Origin: Pedobacter terrae
Lineage (GTDB): Bacteria; Bacteroidota; Bacteroidia; Sphingobacteriales; Sphingobacteriaceae
NCBI RefSeq assembly: GCF_900100705.1
Contig: NZ_FNCH01000001.1
Span: 385,163-449,162, forward strand
Reading direction: 5' to 3'
Length of the DNA: 64,000 bases
Under the pieces are notes generated by a model that saw only the letters and a list, made by a program, of their open reading frames with translations, did no database searches and was not told where the DNA came from. The position numbers and the translations under genes were made by a program. Positions 25,570-35,376 of the stretch are shown here, in pieces; the first letter of the stretch is position 1; each line of letters starts with the position of its first letter.

Positions 25570-25665
25570 ATAGTCCCGAGTCGGAAGTCTGAAAGTCAGG
25601 AGTCTGAAGATATGGAGCTTAGCAGTTCATCTGTCAAACTAAATCTTTAGACTGCCGACTTTATG
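25570..25665. repeat. Dispersed AGTCGGAAGTC-type repeat
   Basis: This gap contains GAGTCGGAAGTCTGAAAGTC near its start and AGACTGCCGACTTTA near its end, which are partly complementary. A related block, CAGGAGTCGGAAGACCGAGG to CTGACCCCGGACTT, fills 25950-26040. The two copies flank the YHS gene. Confidence 0.55.
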
Positions 25666-25681
25666 CTAAAACAAATTCAAA

Positions 25682-25942
25682 ATGAAAAAATCAATCTCAG
25701 CAATAATCCTAATTGGATTAGCAACATTAGCGCTAAAATCAAATGCTAATAATATAATCGACCATCCAAAAGCAAATCTGATCGATTCAGCAAAAAAAGT
25801 AGTAACAGATCCTGTCTGCAAAATGAAGGTGAAAGCTGGTGCATCAAAAAATGCAGTATATCATAAAGTTACCTATTATTTTTGTTCAGAAAGCTGTAAG
25901 CAAAAGTTTGTGGCAGAGCCCGCCAAGTACATGAAAAAATGA
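25682..25942 (+). CDS. Secreted YHS-domain metal-binding protein
   Basis: This 86-residue protein has a signal peptide (about 1-22) and one YHS domain, DPVCKMKVKAG at about 43-53 and YFCSESCKQKFVAEPAKYM at about 67-85. YHS domains bind transition metals, often copper, and occur on copper ATPases and chaperones. Here it stands alone in the periplasm within a copper-related gene group. It is flanked by two copies of an AGTCGGAAG-type repeat. Confidence 0.85.
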   Translation: MKKSISAIILIGLATLALKSNANNIIDHPKANLIDSAKKVVTDPVCKMKVKAGASKNAVYHKVTYYFCSESCKQKFVAEPAKYMKK

Positions 25943-25949
25943 GTTGCGT

Positions 25950-26040
25950 TCAGGAGTCGGAAGACCGAGGTCGGAAGAGATAAAGCCATAGGTTTTAACC
26001 GTCTGAACTTTCAATTTTCTGACATCTGACCCCGGACTTC
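25950..26040. repeat. Second copy of the AGTCGGAAGTC-type repeat
   Basis: The gap before the SCO gene holds CAGGAGTCGGAAGACCGAGG and CTGACATCTGACCCCGGACTT as loosely complementary arms. It is related in sequence to the copy at 25570-25665. Confidence 0.55.
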
Positions 26041-26100
26041 ATTAAACAATTAATTTCATAAGAAAAATACCTCGTATATTTACATTTTTAAAATAACATC

Positions 26101-26751
26101 ATGAATAAAATCACTATTTATTTAGCTACGTCTCTACTGGCTGTTTCTATATTTACGGCATGCAAACAAGAAAAAAAACTTCCATTTTATGGCGAGCGCC
26201 ATGCTGAAACCGTTAAAGATGCCACTGGCAAAGAGAAAATAGATACCGTTTACCAAACCATTCCCGATTGGTCTTTCCTGAACCAGGACAGCGTGGTCAC
26301 AACAAATAAAGCAACAGATGGCAAAATTTATATAGCCGATTTCTTTTTTACTTCGTGTACAACCATTTGCCCTACTATGCACCGTAATTTAATGACAGTT
26401 TATAATGACTTTAAAACCAATCCAGATGTGATGTTTGTATCACATACGATTGATTTTAAATATGATAAGCCTCATGTTCTGAAAAAATATGCTCAAAAAC
26501 TAGGTGTGGATGGTCCAAAATGGCAGTTTCTTTATGGTACTAAAGATAGCGTGTATACTTTGGCCGAAAAGAACTACTTAGTTGCTGTTGGCGAGGATAG
26601 TACGGCTAAAGACGGTTATATTCATCAGGGGTATCTGGTTTTGATTGATAAAGACAGACGGATCCGTGGAGCTTATGATGGTACCAAAGCAGATCAGGTA
26701 GAACAATTAAAAAAAGATATTCCAGTTTTATTGGCGGAATATAAAAAGTAA
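26101..26751 (+). CDS. SCO1/SenC family copper chaperone
   Basis: This 216-residue lipoprotein (lipobox FTAC) has a thioredoxin-like fold. The CTTIC motif (Cys86, Cys90) and His175 in YIHQGY form the copper site known from Sco1. FFFTSCTTICPTMHRNL and FVSHTIDFKYDKP are typical family segments. SCO proteins deliver copper to the CuA site of cytochrome c oxidase. Genes for MbnP/MbnH, a YHS protein and a cytochrome c nearby support a copper and respiration context. Confidence 0.92.
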   Translation: MNKITIYLATSLLAVSIFTACKQEKKLPFYGERHAETVKDATGKEKIDTVYQTIPDWSFLNQDSVVTTNKATDGKIYIADFFFTSCTTICPTMHRNLMTVYNDFKTNPDVMFVSHTIDFKYDKPHVLKKYAQKLGVDGPKWQFLYGTKDSVYTLAEKNYLVAVGEDSTAKDGYIHQGYLVLIDKDRRIRGAYDGTKADQVEQLKKDIPVLLAEYKK

Positions 26752-26757
26752 TAATCT

Positions 26758-26868
26758 AAGTCGTCATCTCGACTGACCGTAATGGGGAGACCTATCTATC
26801 TAGCCATTAGATTCGCTGAGCACTCTATGCTTCTCGGCTCCATTTAATTCAGCTCGACATGACGATTT
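26758..26868. repeat. Dispersed CGTCAT...ATGACG repeat
   Basis: The gap begins GTCGTCATCTCGACTGA and ends CAGCTCGACATGACGA, arms that are nearly complementary over about 15 bases. This is the typical dispersed intergenic repeat of the phylum, also present in altered form at 22220, 56090 and 62985. Confidence 0.65.
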
Positions 26869-26884
26869 TTACAACAAAACATCT

Positions 26885-27313
26885 ATGCGCAAGTACATCA
26901 TTAGTTCAATTTTTTTTCTTTTTATTACAGGCATCGTTGTTTCCTGCCAAAATCAGGAAACCATCGATTTGCAAAATTATATGTCTAACGGAAAAGATAT
27001 CTATAAAAATAAATGTCAGAACTGTCATGGTGAAAACGGTGAAGGTTTAGGTCAGCTGGCACCTCCATTAACTGATTCTGTATTTCTAAAGGCAAACAAA
27101 TCTCGTTTGGCCTGCATCATCAAAAATGGCGCCAATGAATCTTTAATCGTTCATGGTAAAGAATATAAAGAAAAAATGCCAGCTTTCCCCGAACTGGCAG
27201 ATATCGATGTGGCGCAGGTAATGGTTTATGTTACCAATTCGTTTGGTAACAAACAGGGATTTGTACCTTACTCCCAGGTTTCAAAAGATTTGCAGAATTG
27301 TAAAATTCCTTAA
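26885..27313 (+). CDS. Small c-type cytochrome lipoprotein
   Basis: This 142-residue lipoprotein (lipobox VVSC) has one heme-binding motif, CQNCH, at residues 44-48, and a downstream EKMPAFPELAD segment that offers the methionine ligand. GENGEGLGQLAPPL after the heme site is typical of class I cytochrome c. It follows the SCO gene after a repeat and closes the copper/respiration set. It likely shuttles electrons in the periplasm. Confidence 0.9.
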   Translation: MRKYIISSIFFLFITGIVVSCQNQETIDLQNYMSNGKDIYKNKCQNCHGENGEGLGQLAPPLTDSVFLKANKSRLACIIKNGANESLIVHGKEYKEKMPAFPELADIDVAQVMVYVTNSFGNKQGFVPYSQVSKDLQNCKIP

Positions 27314-27483
27314 GTATTTATTTCAGGGTCTTATGGGTATCCACATCGATGCTGACCACGAAGTAGCTACAGGGCAAATGAAAACAATATCTCTACCTGT
27401 AAAATAAATTCATCATAACGATATCCAAAGATAAATCTTTACATTTTTCGCCTTTGTGCTTAAAAAAAACCATCTTTGCACAA

Positions 27484-27863
27484 AATGCAGGTTGTTCTAT
27501 CGCTGTTTCGAATAAAATCGGAAGAGAGGAAAGTCCGGGCAACGCAGGGCATCCCGCTTTCTAACGGAAAGGGGTTCAGGAATGAAAACCTGGGCTACGG
27601 ATTAGTGCAACAGAAAATATACCGCTACGGCTTCACGTCGTAGTAAGGGTGAAAACGTGCGGTAAGAGCGCACGAGCATTGCAGGCGACTGTAGTGGTTT
27701 GTAAACCCCGGGAGTTGAAAGACCAAATAGGCTAACGTACGTAGGGCTGCCCGTCCGATGTTAGTGGGTAGGTCGTTAGAGATAAACGGCAACGTTTATA
27801 GTAGATAAATGATAGAAATCCTGAGCAATCAGGAAACAGAACCCGGCTTATAGACCTGCATTT
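27484..27863 (+). ncRNA. rnpB: RNase P RNA, bacterial class A
   Basis: The conserved GAGGAAAGTCCGGGC near the 5' end and ACAGAACCCGGCTTATAG near the 3' end are diagnostic. The terminal arms AATGCAGGT (from 27484) and ACCTGCATTT (from 27854) pair to form helix P1, which sets the ends, and a T-run follows. The RNA is the catalytic subunit that trims tRNA 5' leaders. Upstream, TTTG and CATCTTTG resemble a promoter, but with a mismatch and short spacing. Confidence 0.95.
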
Positions 27864-27865
27864 TT

Positions 27866-28747
27866 TTATTCACCTAATAAAATACGCTTGGTTTCTCCGA
27901 GTTTAGCTTCCTCCTCCTCATCTAATACAGGAAATTTCAGATCAAGGCTTTTCAACTTATCTTCAATAATTTCACTTATTGTAAGCCTTGCAAACCATTT
28001 CTTATCTGCAGGTATGATGTGCCAGGGAGATGCGATTGTACTGGTTTCGTTAATTGCATCCTCATATGCATCCATATATTTATCCCACAAAGCCCTTTCT
28101 TTAATATCTCCCGAAGAAAATTTCCAGTTTTTAGCAGGATCATCAATACGTTCTAAAAAACGTTTTTTTTGTTCATCCTGGCTCACATTTAAAAAGAACT
28201 TCAAAATTACCGTGCCATTGTCTGTTAAATGTTCTTCAAAATTTTTGATACTCTGATAACGCTGTTGCCAAAAGCTTTTGTTGATCTTCTTAACATCATG
28301 AAAACCTGGAATATTTTCACTTAAAATGTACTCCGGATGCACTTTGCAGACCAAAACGTTTTCATAATGCGAACGGTTATGGATCCCTATCCTACCGCGT
28401 TCTGGTAAGGCTTTATAATGTCTCCACAAAAAATCGTGGTCATATTCTTCTGGTGTAGGTGTTTTAAAACTATAAACCTGACATCCTTGCGGATTTAATC
28501 CGCTCATTACATGCTCAATCGCACTGTCTTTACCAGCCGCATCCATCGCCTGAAAAATAATCAGAACAGCATGTTTTCGGGAAGCATACAATTTCTCCTG
28601 TAAGTGATTTAACTCTATTTTCGAATTTATCAGTGCATCTTTAGCTTTTTCTTTGTTATAACCGCCTGTAAAATCAGTTTTATGGTTTTTCAATGAAAAT
28701 TTCTTATCCCCTTGTACAATTAATCCTTTAAATTCGTTTTTCATCAT
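27866..28747 (-). CDS. ppk2: Polyphosphate kinase 2 family protein
   Basis: This 293-residue protein has FQAMDAAGKDSAI (Walker A-like) near residue 65, LNPQGCQVYSFKTP, FLWRHYKALPERGRIGIHNRSHYENVLV and RFLERIDDPAKNWKFS, the order expected for PPK2. These enzymes transfer phosphate between polyphosphate and nucleotides; the length and motifs suit a single-domain class III-like form acting on AMP or ADP. It ends three bases from the rnpB terminus on the opposite strand. With PPK1, PPX and a polyphosphate glucokinase-like protein in the same window, polyphosphate use is well represented. Confidence 0.9.
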   Translation of the reverse strand: MMKNEFKGLIVQGDKKFSLKNHKTDFTGGYNKEKAKDALINSKIELNHLQEKLYASRKHAVLIIFQAMDAAGKDSAIEHVMSGLNPQGCQVYSFKTPTPEEYDHDFLWRHYKALPERGRIGIHNRSHYENVLVCKVHPEYILSENIPGFHDVKKINKSFWQQRYQSIKNFEEHLTDNGTVILKFFLNVSQDEQKKRFLERIDDPAKNWKFSSGDIKERALWDKYMDAYEDAINETSTIASPWHIIPADKKWFARLTISEIIEDKLKSLDLKFPVLDEEEEAKLGETKRILLGE

Positions 28748-28888
28748 TATATATTATTTTTAGCTAAATCGAAGCATCGATAATTTAAATATAGAACTAA
28801 AAAATAAGTAAATTAAATACGTTAATTTGCATATAGAGTTTTTTATATTTAACGCCACAGCTTTTACCTAAAGATTATCTTATCCAAT

Positions 28889-31345
28889 ATGTTTAAAGAG
28901 ATAAAAAACAAGTACTTACGTTATTTTGCAATAGTTTTATTTTTTATAATAATTTTCTTTTCCGCCCTGCAATTAAACTTTTTATGGTTATTTGGTTATT
29001 CGCCAAGTGTTCGTGATATAAAAGCACCTACCCTGCGTGTGGGTTCGGAGCTGTACACTGCCGATGGAAAACTGATTGGCAGATACTTTAAAGAAAACAG
29101 AACGCCCGTAAATTATGATGATATTGCACCTAGCGTAATACATGCGCTGGTTGCTACAGAAGATGTACGTTTTTATAAACATTGGGGTATTGATGTGCAA
29201 GCCGTTGGCCGCGCTGTTATAGGTTTTGGAAAAGATGGCGGTGCGAGTACCATTACCCAGCAATTGGCGAAAAATCTTTACCGTACACGTTACAATAAAT
29301 CGCAGGGGTTATTGATAAAAATACCTTTGGTAAGAACCTTGATTGTAAAGCTAAAGGAGTGGATGACAGCGGTAAAGTTAGAAGCTAACTACTCTAAAAA
29401 TGATATCATTACCATGTATCTGAATACCGTATCTTTTGGTAACAATACCTATGGTATAAAAACCGCCAGCCGGATTTACTTTGATAAAGAGACAAAAGAT
29501 TTGGCTACTACAGATGCGGCTATGCTTGTGGGCATGTTAAAGGGTACTACATTATATAATCCAACCAAAAATCCTGTAAAAGCCTTAGAAAGAAGAAATG
29601 TGGTACTTGCGCAAATGAACAAGTATAATTACCTCAGCAAAGATAGCTTAACACAACTATCAAAGGAGCCTATTAAACTAAAAGAAGGTAAAATGCAGGA
29701 TGGTAGTGATGGCGATTCTTATTTGAGGGCAGCTGTGGCGAAATATTTAGAAAAATGGTGTACGGATAATGGATATGACCTTTATGAAGATGGATTAAAA
29801 ATTTACACCACTATTGATTCGAAGCTTCAAAAATATGCAGAAGAGGCTGTTGCAGATCAGATGAGGATTTTGCAGCGCAGATTTTATAGCGTATGGGGAA
29901 ACGAAGATCCATGGTATGATTCAGAAAAAAAGAAGGTCGATTATCCGGACAGAGCGATGAAAAACCTGCCGATTTATGCGCTTTTGCAAAAGAAGTTTCC
30001 TAATCATCCGGATTCTGTTACCGCCTATTTCAATAAAAAGAAAAAAATGCAGATTTTCACCTATAAAGGCGATCGCGATACCTTATTCTCTACTTTAGAT
30101 TCCATCCGTTATTATGGGAAAATCATGAATACCGGAATGATGACCATGGAGCCTGCAAGTGGTAAAATTAAAGTTTGGGTGGGTGGTATAGATCATAAGT
30201 TTTTCAAGTACGATCACGTTAATCAATCTAAACGTCAGGCAGGTTCAACCTTTAAACCATTTGCTTATCTAACGGCTTTAGAACAAGGGATGAGTCCTTG
30301 CGATAAATTTACCGACAAACCGGTTAAAATCGCTTATCAGGATAAGGGTGAAACAAAATATTGGGAGCCTAAAAATGCCGATTACAGTGTTTCTTACCGT
30401 GAAATGAGTTTACGATGGGCAATGGCAAAATCAGTAAATACGATTACTGCACAGGTAACCGAAAAGGTGGGCTGGGATAATGTAGTTAAGTATGCGCATG
30501 AGTGCGGCATTGACAGCCATTTAGAGTCTGTACCATCTGTAAGTTTAGGCTCAAATGATGTTACTGTTTACGAAATGGTAAAAGCCTACGCTACATTTAT
30601 GAATAAAGGGATTAAAACAGACCCTATTTTAGTAGAAAAAATTACCGATCAGGATAACAATTTAATAGATGAATTTAAGCCTAAAACAAAAAGGGTTTTA
30701 ACTGAAGAAATTGCCTGGTTAATGACTTATATGTTCCGCGGTGGCATGGAAGAACCAGAAGGCACTTCACAAGCACTGTGGGAATGGCCAGATTTGTTCA
30801 GAAAAAACAATCAGATTGGTGGTAAAACAGGTACTTCATCTGATTATGTAGATGCCTGGTACATGGGACTAACCAAAGATTTGGTCACCGGTGTTTGGGT
30901 GGGCTGCGATGAAAGAACGGCGCACTTTAAAAATGGCGAACAGGGAGAAGGATCGAGAACGGCCTTACCAATTTTTGCCAGGTTTATGGAAAAAGTATAC
31001 CTCGATCCAAACTCAGGTTATACTTACGGACCCTTCCCTAAAGCAACAGTTGATATTACCCGTACTTACAATTGTCCTAGTCCAACAATTGTTAGGGATA
31101 CTACATCAACTGACAGTGTAGCTGTTGATTCTACTGATTTTACTGTTCCCACCGAAATACCAGTTACTACTGAACCGATAAACAATGAACCTGATGTTAA
31201 AAAAGAAGAAAAGAAAGCAGAGCCTGCTCAAAGTCCCGTTACCCCTACGGTTCCACTTACCAGAAAAGAAGAACGCGAACTGAGAAGAAAACAACGTCAG
31301 GAAGAAAAGGAAAAAAAGAAAAACGAAGAAACCAATCAGCAATAG
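28889..31345 (+). CDS. Class A penicillin-binding protein (PBP1A-like)
   Basis: This 818-residue inner-membrane enzyme has one N-terminal helix (about 12-32). The glycosyltransferase domain shows ATEDVRFYKHWGID with the catalytic Glu near residue 91, and GGASTITQQLAKNLY. The transpeptidase domain has the active serine in GSTFKPF near residue 452, then AKSVNT (SxN) and GGKTGTS (KTG). The C-terminal tail is disordered, Pro/Thr-rich, then highly charged (RKEERELRRKQRQEEKEKKK). It polymerises and crosslinks peptidoglycan. Confidence 0.95.
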   Translation: MFKEIKNKYLRYFAIVLFFIIIFFSALQLNFLWLFGYSPSVRDIKAPTLRVGSELYTADGKLIGRYFKENRTPVNYDDIAPSVIHALVATEDVRFYKHWGIDVQAVGRAVIGFGKDGGASTITQQLAKNLYRTRYNKSQGLLIKIPLVRTLIVKLKEWMTAVKLEANYSKNDIITMYLNTVSFGNNTYGIKTASRIYFDKETKDLATTDAAMLVGMLKGTTLYNPTKNPVKALERRNVVLAQMNKYNYLSKDSLTQLSKEPIKLKEGKMQDGSDGDSYLRAAVAKYLEKWCTDNGYDLYEDGLKIYTTIDSKLQKYAEEAVADQMRILQRRFYSVWGNEDPWYDSEKKKVDYPDRAMKNLPIYALLQKKFPNHPDSVTAYFNKKKKMQIFTYKGDRDTLFSTLDSIRYYGKIMNTGMMTMEPASGKIKVWVGGIDHKFFKYDHVNQSKRQAGSTFKPFAYLTALEQGMSPCDKFTDKPVKIAYQDKGETKYWEPKNADYSVSYREMSLRWAMAKSVNTITAQVTEKVGWDNVVKYAHECGIDSHLESVPSVSLGSNDVTVYEMVKAYATFMNKGIKTDPILVEKITDQDNNLIDEFKPKTKRVLTEEIAWLMTYMFRGGMEEPEGTSQALWEWPDLFRKNNQIGGKTGTSSDYVDAWYMGLTKDLVTGVWVGCDERTAHFKNGEQGEGSRTALPIFARFMEKVYLDPNSGYTYGPFPKATVDITRTYNCPSPTIVRDTTSTDSVAVDSTDFTVPTEIPVTTEPINNEPDVKKEEKKAEPAQSPVTPTVPLTRKEERELRRKQRQEEKEKKKNEETNQQ

Positions 31346-31520
31346 TTTTTTTGGATCGAAACAACTAGAAATAGTTCACTATGTATGTGAAATAGATAAT
31401 AGGATTTTAAAAAATTGTTAAATTTTTAATACTCTTTTAAACAATTATTACTTTTATTTCCAGATTTCTTACCATTTCATTTTCGTAAATTTTTGAACAA
31501 TTATTACTAAAACCACATAT

Positions 31521-34500
31521 ATGAAAATAGGCTCTACTTTATTAAGGCGATATTTTTCTTTATTGCTTTTGCTTATTCTTTCTTTTTCAGTTAAAGCCCA
31601 ATACTTCGGACAAAATAAAGTAAGGTATAAAAAACTAGACTTTAAGGTTTTACAAACACCCCATTTTGAGATCTATTATTATATCAAAAACGATAAACTT
31701 TTAAAACGTTTTTCGCAAGATGCCGAAACCTGGTACAAAATGCACCAGGAGGTTTTTAGAGATACTTTTTTAAAGAAAAATCCTATAATCCTATATAATA
31801 ACCACCCCGATTTTCAACAGACAACTGTGCTTAACGGCGAAATTGGAATTGGTACAGGTGGAGTAACCGAGGCATTAAAAAATCGGGTAATTATGCCGGT
31901 TATGGAGCTAAATAGTCAAACCAGGCACGTGTTAGGCCATGAACTTGTTCATGCTTTTCAATACCATCTCCTGCTGGAAAAAGATTCGATTAGTTTAGAA
32001 AACGTTGGACAAACGCCACTATGGATGGTTGAAGGGATGGCCGAGTATTTATCAATCGGAAAGAAAGATGCATTTACTTCCATGTGGATGAGAGATGCCA
32101 TGTTAAACCGTGATATTCCTTCATTAAAAGATTTAACCAATTCTAATAAATATTTTCCTTACCGTTATGGTCAGGCATTTTGGACCTACATCGGTTCACA
32201 ATACGGCGATACCACGATTGTTCCACTGTTTAAGAATACTGCAAAATATGGCTATGAAAATGCGATCAGGTATACCTTCGGCTATGATGATAAAACATTA
32301 TCGGGCTTATGGAAAAACTCCATCGACGCACATTATAAGCCAATGTTGAAAGCCGATAGTTCGCAGATCAAAATTACAGGTACAAAAATTATTGATAATA
32401 AAAATGCAGGCAATATGAACGTTGCCCCTGCCCTAAGTCCCGATGGAAAATATTTGGCATTTATGTCTGAGAAAGATCTTTTTGGTATAGATTTATTTCT
32501 CGCAGATGCTAAAACCGGTAGGATTATCAGAAAACTCAGCAGCCAGATCTCCAATGGTCACATTGACGATTTCAACTTTATAGAATCAGCCGGTGCGTGG
32601 TCGCCGGATAGTAAACAATTTGCCTTTAGTATCTTCAGTCATGGTAAAAACCAGATGATGATCATTAATGTCTCAAACGGAACTACAGTTTCTCAAACGG
32701 CAATGGGTCAGGTACAACAGTTTGGTAATTTAACCTGGTCACCAAATGGAAAAGATATTGCTTTTTCGGGTATGGTTGAAGGGCAGAGTGATATATTTTC
32801 TTATAATCTCGATACCAAGGCAGTTACCCAGATCACTAACGATGTATATTCTGATTATGCCCCAAATTACTCACCTGATGGTAAAAAACTGGTATTTTCG
32901 TCAGATAGAGCAGCCATTCAAGCCAATGTTACTAATGCCGTGTTACCAATAAACCTTGCCGTTTATGATATTACGACTAAAACGGTCAGCAATTTGGACG
33001 TTTTTCCGGGAGCCAATAACCTGAATGCACAGTTTTCTTCAAATAGCCAAAACATCTATTTTTTATCAAATAGAGATGGCTTTAGAAATTTATATAAATA
33101 CAACTTTGCCGATAATACTGTTGATCAATTAACTGATTATTTTACAGGAATTAGTGGAATTACCGAATTTTCGCCTGCAATTTCTGTCTCTACAACTGAT
33201 GATATTGTATACAGCTATTATCGCTACCAACGTTATACTTTGTATAATGCTAAGCTAAGCAGTTTCAAGGCGAAAAGGATTGGCAATCAGGAAGAAAATT
33301 TTGATGCCGCTATCCTTCCACCTATGGAGAACATTGGTGTAAATATTATCAATTCTAATTTAAATAACTTTGACCGTTTCGAGAAAATAGTGGCTGATTC
33401 GATGAAAACGGTACCTTATAAACCAAAATTCAGGTTAGATTACCTGGCAAATAGCGGTGTGGGTGTTTCAACCAGCCGTTTTGGGACTGGTGCTTCTGGT
33501 GGTATTGTAGGCATGTTCAGCGATATATTGGGTACGAACCAGATTATAGCTAATTTATCGGTAAATGGAGAAATTTACGATTTTGGTGGCTTGGTGGGTT
33601 ATATTAATCAAAAAAGCAGAATCAACTGGGGTGCCGCCGTTTCGCATATTCCTTACGTATCTGGTTTTAGATCTTATGGTTATCAAAATATACCCACAAG
33701 TGATAATACGACTATAAATGCCCTGGCAGACAGAACAGACATTATCAGGACTTTCGAAGATCAGCTGCAGGTTTATGGGGCCTATCCATTTAGTAAAATA
33801 CATCGGTTTGAGTTGGGCGGTGCATTTTCTCATTATAGTTACAGGGTAGATCGATATAGTAATTTTTATAATTCGGCCGGGAACTATATTGGTTCAGACC
33901 GTAGCAGGATTTCTAACGATGTAGCTTCTAATGATTACGGTATTCCATTTAACTCTTTTACGCTATATCAAATAAATGCAGGCTTTGTTGGAGATAATTC
34001 AATATTTGGGCTTACTGGTCCACTCGATGGTTTCAGATATCGTGTAAGTGGCGAAAAATATTTTGGTACTTATAATTTTGCAGGTGTAACGGCCGATCTT
34101 CGTAAATATTGGAGGGCTAAACCGGTAACTTTTGCGGTAAGAAGTTATAATACCTTAAGAATCGGTAAAGATGCAGACAGGCTTTATCCGATGTATCTGG
34201 GTTATCCTTATCTGATCAGGGGTTATGAATCAAACTCTATTTATAAAAGCACTTCCGCTCGATCAACAGGATCTTTTGATATTAACCAGTTAACAGGAAG
34301 TAAAATAGCTGTATTTAACTTCGAAGTTCGTTTGCCATTTACAGGACCTAAAAAGTTAGCTGCTATACCTTCTAAGTTTTTGTTCACCGACCTGAATTTA
34401 TTCTTCGATGCGGGATTGGCCTGGACCAACGATACTAAAGTGAAGTTTAAAAGTGAACCAACTTACACTACTGAACCTGTTTTAGATGCAAATAAACAAC

Positions 34501-34694
34501 CTACAGTTGACGATAAGGGAAACCCGGTTACTTATCAGGCTACAACAGAGCGTGTGCCAGCAATGAGTGTTGGTATATCTTTGAGGGTGAATGTTTTTGG
34601 ATATTTTGTATTAGAACCTTATTATGCGATCCCTTTTCAAAGAAAAGATGTTAAAACCGGAGTATTTGGTTTAACGTTTGCGCCAGGATGGTAA
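31521..34694 (+). CDS. Secreted zincin / TolB-like propeller / outer-membrane barrel protein
   Basis: This 1057-residue protein has a signal peptide ending near SVKAQ. The N-terminal domain contains HELVH (140-144) and WMVEGMAEY with Glu171 and Glu175, the layout of gluzincin peptidases. The middle has several TolB/WD40-like repeats with SPDGKYLAF, SPDSKQFAF, SPNGKDIAF and SPDGKKLVFSSD. The C-terminal 450 or so residues resemble an Omp85/surface-antigen barrel, with YLGYPYLIRGYESNS and the final FGLTFAPGW. This is a long three-part outer-membrane protein; the function is unknown. It is monocistronic. Confidence 0.75.
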   Translation: MKIGSTLLRRYFSLLLLLILSFSVKAQYFGQNKVRYKKLDFKVLQTPHFEIYYYIKNDKLLKRFSQDAETWYKMHQEVFRDTFLKKNPIILYNNHPDFQQTTVLNGEIGIGTGGVTEALKNRVIMPVMELNSQTRHVLGHELVHAFQYHLLLEKDSISLENVGQTPLWMVEGMAEYLSIGKKDAFTSMWMRDAMLNRDIPSLKDLTNSNKYFPYRYGQAFWTYIGSQYGDTTIVPLFKNTAKYGYENAIRYTFGYDDKTLSGLWKNSIDAHYKPMLKADSSQIKITGTKIIDNKNAGNMNVAPALSPDGKYLAFMSEKDLFGIDLFLADAKTGRIIRKLSSQISNGHIDDFNFIESAGAWSPDSKQFAFSIFSHGKNQMMIINVSNGTTVSQTAMGQVQQFGNLTWSPNGKDIAFSGMVEGQSDIFSYNLDTKAVTQITNDVYSDYAPNYSPDGKKLVFSSDRAAIQANVTNAVLPINLAVYDITTKTVSNLDVFPGANNLNAQFSSNSQNIYFLSNRDGFRNLYKYNFADNTVDQLTDYFTGISGITEFSPAISVSTTDDIVYSYYRYQRYTLYNAKLSSFKAKRIGNQEENFDAAILPPMENIGVNIINSNLNNFDRFEKIVADSMKTVPYKPKFRLDYLANSGVGVSTSRFGTGASGGIVGMFSDILGTNQIIANLSVNGEIYDFGGLVGYINQKSRINWGAAVSHIPYVSGFRSYGYQNIPTSDNTTINALADRTDIIRTFEDQLQVYGAYPFSKIHRFELGGAFSHYSYRVDRYSNFYNSAGNYIGSDRSRISNDVASNDYGIPFNSFTLYQINAGFVGDNSIFGLTGPLDGFRYRVSGEKYFGTYNFAGVTADLRKYWRAKPVTFAVRSYNTLRIGKDADRLYPMYLGYPYLIRGYESNSIYKSTSARSTGSFDINQLTGSKIAVFNFEVRLPFTGPKKLAAIPSKFLFTDLNLFFDAGLAWTNDTKVKFKSEPTYTTEPVLDANKQPTVDDKGNPVTYQATTERVPAMSVGISLRVNVFGYFVLEPYYAIPFQRKDVKTGVFGLTFAPGW

Positions 34695-34728
34695 GAATTG
34701 AATGATGACTGATTGGATGATTAAGTAA

Positions 34729-34974
34729 ATGGCATTTTCTTTTAAATTAGATGAAATGGAAATGACTATACCATGTGTTACCTATTAAAGACTATAAAAT
34801 GGAATATATGGGAGAAGGGAGATTATTAAGATTATAACAAATAGTGAAGATCCATATTTAAGAAATGAAGAATCATTATTTTTAAAATATGGAAAGGGTG
34901 GAATATCTGTACCCGGCATCACACTATATCTTCCAGGAGGTAGAAATTTAGAAACCCAGGGATTTATGATGTGA
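34729..34974 (+). pseudogene. Degraded reading frame of unknown family
   Basis: Three short frames follow one another and read as one protein if two frameshifts are repaired: MAFSFKLDEMEMTIPCVTY, then PIKDYKMEYMGEGRLLR, then IITNSEDPYLRNEESLF and on to GGRNLETQGFMM with a stop at 34972-34974. I do not recognise the family. The region is AT-rich and followed by other tiny genes, so it may be a remnant of an accessory gene. Confidence 0.35.
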
Positions 34975-34994
34975 AGTAATATAAGAATAATGAT

Positions 34995-35186
34995 ATGATA
35001 ATATTGGTTTTATTTATTCAGATAGCCAGTATAATATTTTATTTCAGAATCATAGCGGAGAGTTATACTGACCATGAAAGTATTTGGGAAAGGTGGCTTT
35101 GGTATCTTGTAACGGGGCTTAACCTACTTTTTATCTTTCGTTTTATTTTTGTACAGATTAATTTTTCTTACGGATGGTACGACTAA
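34995..35186 (+). CDS. Small membrane protein, 63 residues
   Basis: This short gene begins MIILVLFIQIASIIFYFRII and has a second hydrophobic stretch (LWYLVTGLNLLFIFRFIFV, about residues 34-52). It is followed four bases later by another tiny membrane ORF. No family is recognised, and support is limited to hydropathy and position in an otherwise gene-poor stretch. Confidence 0.4.
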   Translation: MIILVLFIQIASIIFYFRIIAESYTDHESIWERWLWYLVTGLNLLFIFRFIFVQINFSYGWYD

Positions 35187-35189
35187 ATT

Positions 35190-35282
35190 ATGGAATTTAT
35201 TTCATTAGGGATTTCTCTATTTATAGTGATTCCAACTTTACTATACTACCTCATAAAGCGTAATAGATACAAGAAAAATTAA
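35190..35282 (+). CDS. Tiny membrane peptide, 30 residues
   Basis: The peptide MEFISLGISLFIVIPTLLYY is followed by a basic tail (LIKRNRYKKN), so it has one helix with positive-inside flank. It begins four bases after the previous small gene. It is possibly coupled to it, but may not be a real gene. Confidence 0.3.
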   Translation: MEFISLGISLFIVIPTLLYYLIKRNRYKKN

Positions 35283-35376
35283 TATTATAAGGATTTATGT
35301 TGTAAAGTAATGTGAAAATCTTCTATTATCGTAATTAAATAATGTAAAGCGATTACTGCTTACAACCCAAGAAAAT

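Noticed and set aside
27450..27483. Consensus promoter directly before rnpB
   Set aside because: TTTG and CATCTTTG are present, but the second has a mismatch and the spacing of about 14 bases is too short, so it was not listed as a feature.
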